A stretch of DNA of 64,000 nt, from contig CAKZIX010000123.1 of assembly GCA_936936565.1 (NCBI GenBank), forward strand, positions 13,798-77,797. Reading direction: 5' to 3'. A program made the position numbers and the translations under genes. Shown here piece by piece: positions 62,404-64,000 of the stretch. The number at the start of each line of letters is the position of its first letter. Positions within the stretch are counted from its first letter, which is position 1. The DNA is from an uncultured Nocardiaceae bacterium. Its GTDB lineage: Bacteria; Actinomycetota; Actinomycetes; Mycobacteriales; Mycobacteriaceae. Under the pieces are notes generated by a model, which did no database searches, was not told the origin of the DNA, and saw only the letters and a list, made by a program, of their open reading frames with translations.

Positions 62404-63492
62404 CTAGACGCGCGCCTTCTCTCGCAGCTCGTAGGCCTCGATGACGTCGCCTTCCTTGATGTCGGAGTAGCCGACGGTGAGACCACACTCGAAGCCCTCG
62501 CGAACCTCGGTCACATCGTCCTTCTCGCGACGCAGGGACTGGATCGACGTCGTTTCCGCGACCACCATGTTGTCGCGCAGCACGCGCGCCTTGGCGTTGC
62601 GCTTGATGACGCCGTCGATCACCATGCAACCGGCGATCAGGCCGACCTTCGAGCTGCGGAACAGCGCGCGGATCTCCGCCCGGCCCAACTCCACCTCTTC
62701 GTAGATCGGCTTGAGCATGCCCTTGAGGGCCTTCTCGATCTCGTCGATGGCCTGGTAGATCACCGAGTAGTACCGGATGTCGACACCCTCGCGGTTCGCC
62801 AGCTCCGTCGCCTTGCCCTCGGCGCGGACGTTGAACCCGATGATGATCGCGTTCGACGCCGACGCCAGGTTGACGTTGGTTTCGGTGATGCCACCGACGC
62901 CGCGGTCGATGACGCGCAGCTGCACCTCGTCGCCGATCTCGATACCGAGCAGCGCCTCTTCGAGGGCCTCGACGGTACCCGAGTTGTCACCCTTGAGGAT
63001 GAGGTTCAGCTCGTTGGTTTCCTTCAGCGCGGCGTCCAGATCTTCCAGGCTGATGCGCTTGCGCGAACGGGCCTGCATGGCGTTGCGCTTGCGCGCATTG
63101 CGCCGGTCGGCGATCTGGCGGGCGATGCGGTCTTCGTCGACGACCAGCAGGTTGTCGCCGGCGCCGGGCACCGAGGTGAAACCGATGACCTGCACCGGAC
63201 GCGACGGCAGCGCCTCTTCGACGTCGTCGCCGTTCTCGTCCACCATGCGGCGCACGCGACCGTAGGCATCACCCGCGACGACCGAGTCGCCCACGCGCAG
63301 CGTGCCGCGCTGGACCAGGATCGTGGCGACCGGACCGCGACCGCGGTCGAGGTGCGCCTCGACCACGAGGCCCTGGGCGTCCTGCTCGGGGTTGGCGCGC
63401 AGGTCGAGCGAGGCGTCGGCGGTGAGGACGACGGCCTCGAGCAGCTTGTCGAGGTTCTGCTGGGCCTTGGCGGAGAGGGCCTCCAGCTCCCG
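62404..63492 (-). CDS. infB: translation initiation factor IF-2, C-terminal part only
   Basis: About 362 codons of the C-terminal part are present, ending ADIKEGDVIEAYELREKARV-like (YSDIKEGDVIEAYELREKAR). Visible are ALSAKAQQNLDKLLEAVVLT, EAHLDRGRGPVATILVQRGT, RPVQVIGFTSVPGAGDNLLV, GGITETNVNLASASNAIIIG and RSSKVGLIAGCMVIDGVIKR. IF-2 is normally 900-1000 residues here; the N-terminal domain, the G1-G4 GTPase motifs and the fMet-tRNA context upstream are missing because the sequence changes to unrelated DNA near 63490-63500. The break is probably an assembly fault rather than a real truncation, as infB is essential. Confidence 0.9.
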   Translation of the reverse strand, partial: RELEALSAKAQQNLDKLLEAVVLTADASLDLRANPEQDAQGLVVEAHLDRGRGPVATILVQRGTLRVGDSVVAGDAYGRVRRMVDENGDDVEEALPSRPVQVIGFTSVPGAGDNLLVVDEDRIARQIADRRNARKRNAMQARSRKRISLEDLDAALKETNELNLILKGDNSGTVEALEEALLGIEIGDEVQLRVIDRGVGGITETNVNLASASNAIIIGFNVRAEGKATELANREGVDIRYYSVIYQAIDEIEKALKGMLKPIYEEVELGRAEIRALFRSSKVGLIAGCMVIDGVIKRNAKARVLRDNMVVAETTSIQSLRREKDDVTEVREGFECGLTVGYSDIKEGDVIEAYELREKARV

Positions 63493-63520
63493 GATGCGCG
63501 CCGTGCGCCTTGACGATCAC

Positions 63521-63622
63521 CGGGCAGCCGGCGGCCAGCGCCTCGAAGATCAGAACCGAGTCGAACCTGCTCAGGCCGCTGCCACCGAAGGCCTCATCGA
63601 CGTAGACGCCGCCGATGCCGAG
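63521..63622 (-). pseudogene. acyl-CoA dehydrogenase fragment in the chimeric end
   Basis: About 34 residues, LGIGGVYVDEAFGGSGLSRF then DSVLIFEALAAGCP, match the N-terminal region of acyl-CoA dehydrogenases of the isobutyryl-CoA type. It is not related closely to either dehydrogenase in this window. Immediately after GCP the sequence becomes VIVKAHGAHPG, which is aldehyde-dehydrogenase sequence (ALAAGCPVIVKAHGAHPG type), so the join lies in the shared ALAAGCP. Confidence 0.65.
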
Positions 63623-63721
63623 CGATCCGAGCCCGCTCTGGCGCTTGTAGGTCGCGAAGGCGAACACGCTGTTGAGATCGGCGCCGGCCGGCGTGAAGCG
63701 GCGCACGGGCGAGTCCTCGGA

Positions 63722-63994
63722 GCCCTCCAGCCATTCGGCCAGCTTGGCCTTCACCGCGGGGTGGGCCACGTCGCCGGCCAGCCATTCGCGCAGGAAGTCT
63801 TCGAACTGCCCCAACTCGAAGAAGAAATGCTCGGAGTCGCGCAGCACCGGAGTGGCCCCGGAGACCACCGACTTCGGCTCCTTCAATTCGGTCGGTGAAT
63901 AGGTCGCGCCGCAATGCTCGCAGTTGTCGCCGTACTGATCGGCCGTGCCGCAGTTAGGGCATTCACCCTTGACGTAACGGTCGGGCAGGAACAT
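63722..63994 (-). pseudogene. methionyl-tRNA synthetase fragment of proteobacterial type
   Basis: 91 residues: MFLPDRYVKGECPNCGTADQ, YGDNCEHCGATYSPTELKEP, KSVVSGATPVLRDSEHFFFE. This is the zinc-knuckle insertion of the long E. coli-type MetRS (two CxxC pairs). Actinomycete MetRS of this group does not look like this. The fragment has neither the HIGH nor the KMSKS part. It is foreign to this genome and out of place upstream of infB. Confidence 0.8.
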
Positions 63995-64000
63995 GCCTTG

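Larger units (their letters stand above)
63493..64000. other. chimeric contig end: mosaic of unrelated coding fragments
   Basis: Instead of the rest of infB, this stretch holds an open frame on the minus strand whose parts belong to different proteins: a MetRS fragment (63722-63994), an unassigned piece (63623-63721), an acyl-CoA dehydrogenase piece (about 63521-63622) and an aldehyde dehydrogenase piece (about 63495-63544). Neighbouring pieces share short motifs at the joins. No natural gene has this order. I take it as a misassembly or amplification chimera. Confidence 0.8.

Noticed and set aside
63493..64000. A real fused metG-dehydrogenase gene acquired by transfer
   Set aside because: None of the parts has a complete domain, they belong to unrelated families, and essential infB would be destroyed. 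An assembly or amplification artefact explains all of it.

Overview
The window comes from a high-GC actinomycete, most likely a mycolic-acid-bearing member of the Mycobacteriales (Nocardia/Rhodococcus type). The evidence is the gene order rpsO-pnp-pepR, ribF, mntR, truB-pptT-pptH, dinF-nrnA-rbfA-ylxP-infB, dapB, dapA-rnj and ftsK, which follows the M. tuberculosis Rv2748c-Rv2839c neighbourhood closely, and an antigen-85-like mycolyltransferase/esterase. Starts are ATG, GTG and a few TTG, and many genes overlap by ATGA, GTGA or TGATG. No tRNA, rRNA, CRISPR array or insertion sequence was seen.

Region 1 (1-17.5 kb, minus strand) is the accessory part: half of an extracellular-type contractile injection system (eCIS), a phage-tail-like protein translocation machine. 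In transcription order it has an atypical LuxR regulator, a DUF4255 (Pvc16-like) protein, a AAA+ ATPase (Pvc15-like), a zinc-ribbon/membrane/PASTA protein, a DUF4157 protein, a 1214-residue probable cargo protein and a strong terminator. After an fxsA gene come sheath, inner tube, a CxxC protein, a DUF6760 protein, a long protein rich in hydrophobic-Gln-Arg motifs, a second tube-like protein and the start of a CIS_tube/LysM hub protein cut by the window edge. Spike, baseplate wedge and tape-measure genes are not in view and presumably lie to the left.

Region 2 (17.8-24.3 kb, plus strand) reads away from the eCIS and encodes cell-envelope proteins: a three-domain peptidoglycan hydrolase whose NlpC/P60 domain has lost its cysteine, two paralogous lipoproteins, a DUF1906 lysin-like protein, a DUF4139 protein and a mycolyltransferase-like esterase.

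Region 3 (24.3-41.2 kb) is mainly housekeeping (ftsK, an NDH-2-like oxidoreductase, rnj-dapA, dapB). It includes a tandem pair of DUF4189 secreted proteins and a two-component cluster in which one gene looks like an in-frame fusion of a kinase N-terminal half with its accessory membrane protein.

Region 4 (41-47.5 kb) is catabolic and regulatory: a PaaX-like regulator, two acyl-CoA dehydrogenases, two TetR regulators and an FAD monooxygenase with a clear AT-rich palindromic operator.

Region 5 (47.5-63.5 kb) is conserved RNA and translation machinery (pepR, pnp, rpsO, ribF, mntR, an ABC-F ATPase, truB, pptT/pptH, dinF, nrnA, rbfA, ylxP, infB), interrupted by a Phd/VapC-type toxin-antitoxin pair.

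The last 500 bases (63.49-64.0 kb) do not continue infB. They are a mosaic of unrelated coding fragments (a proteobacterial-type MetRS, an acyl-CoA dehydrogenase, an aldehyde dehydrogenase) joined at short shared motifs, and are best read as a chimeric contig end.
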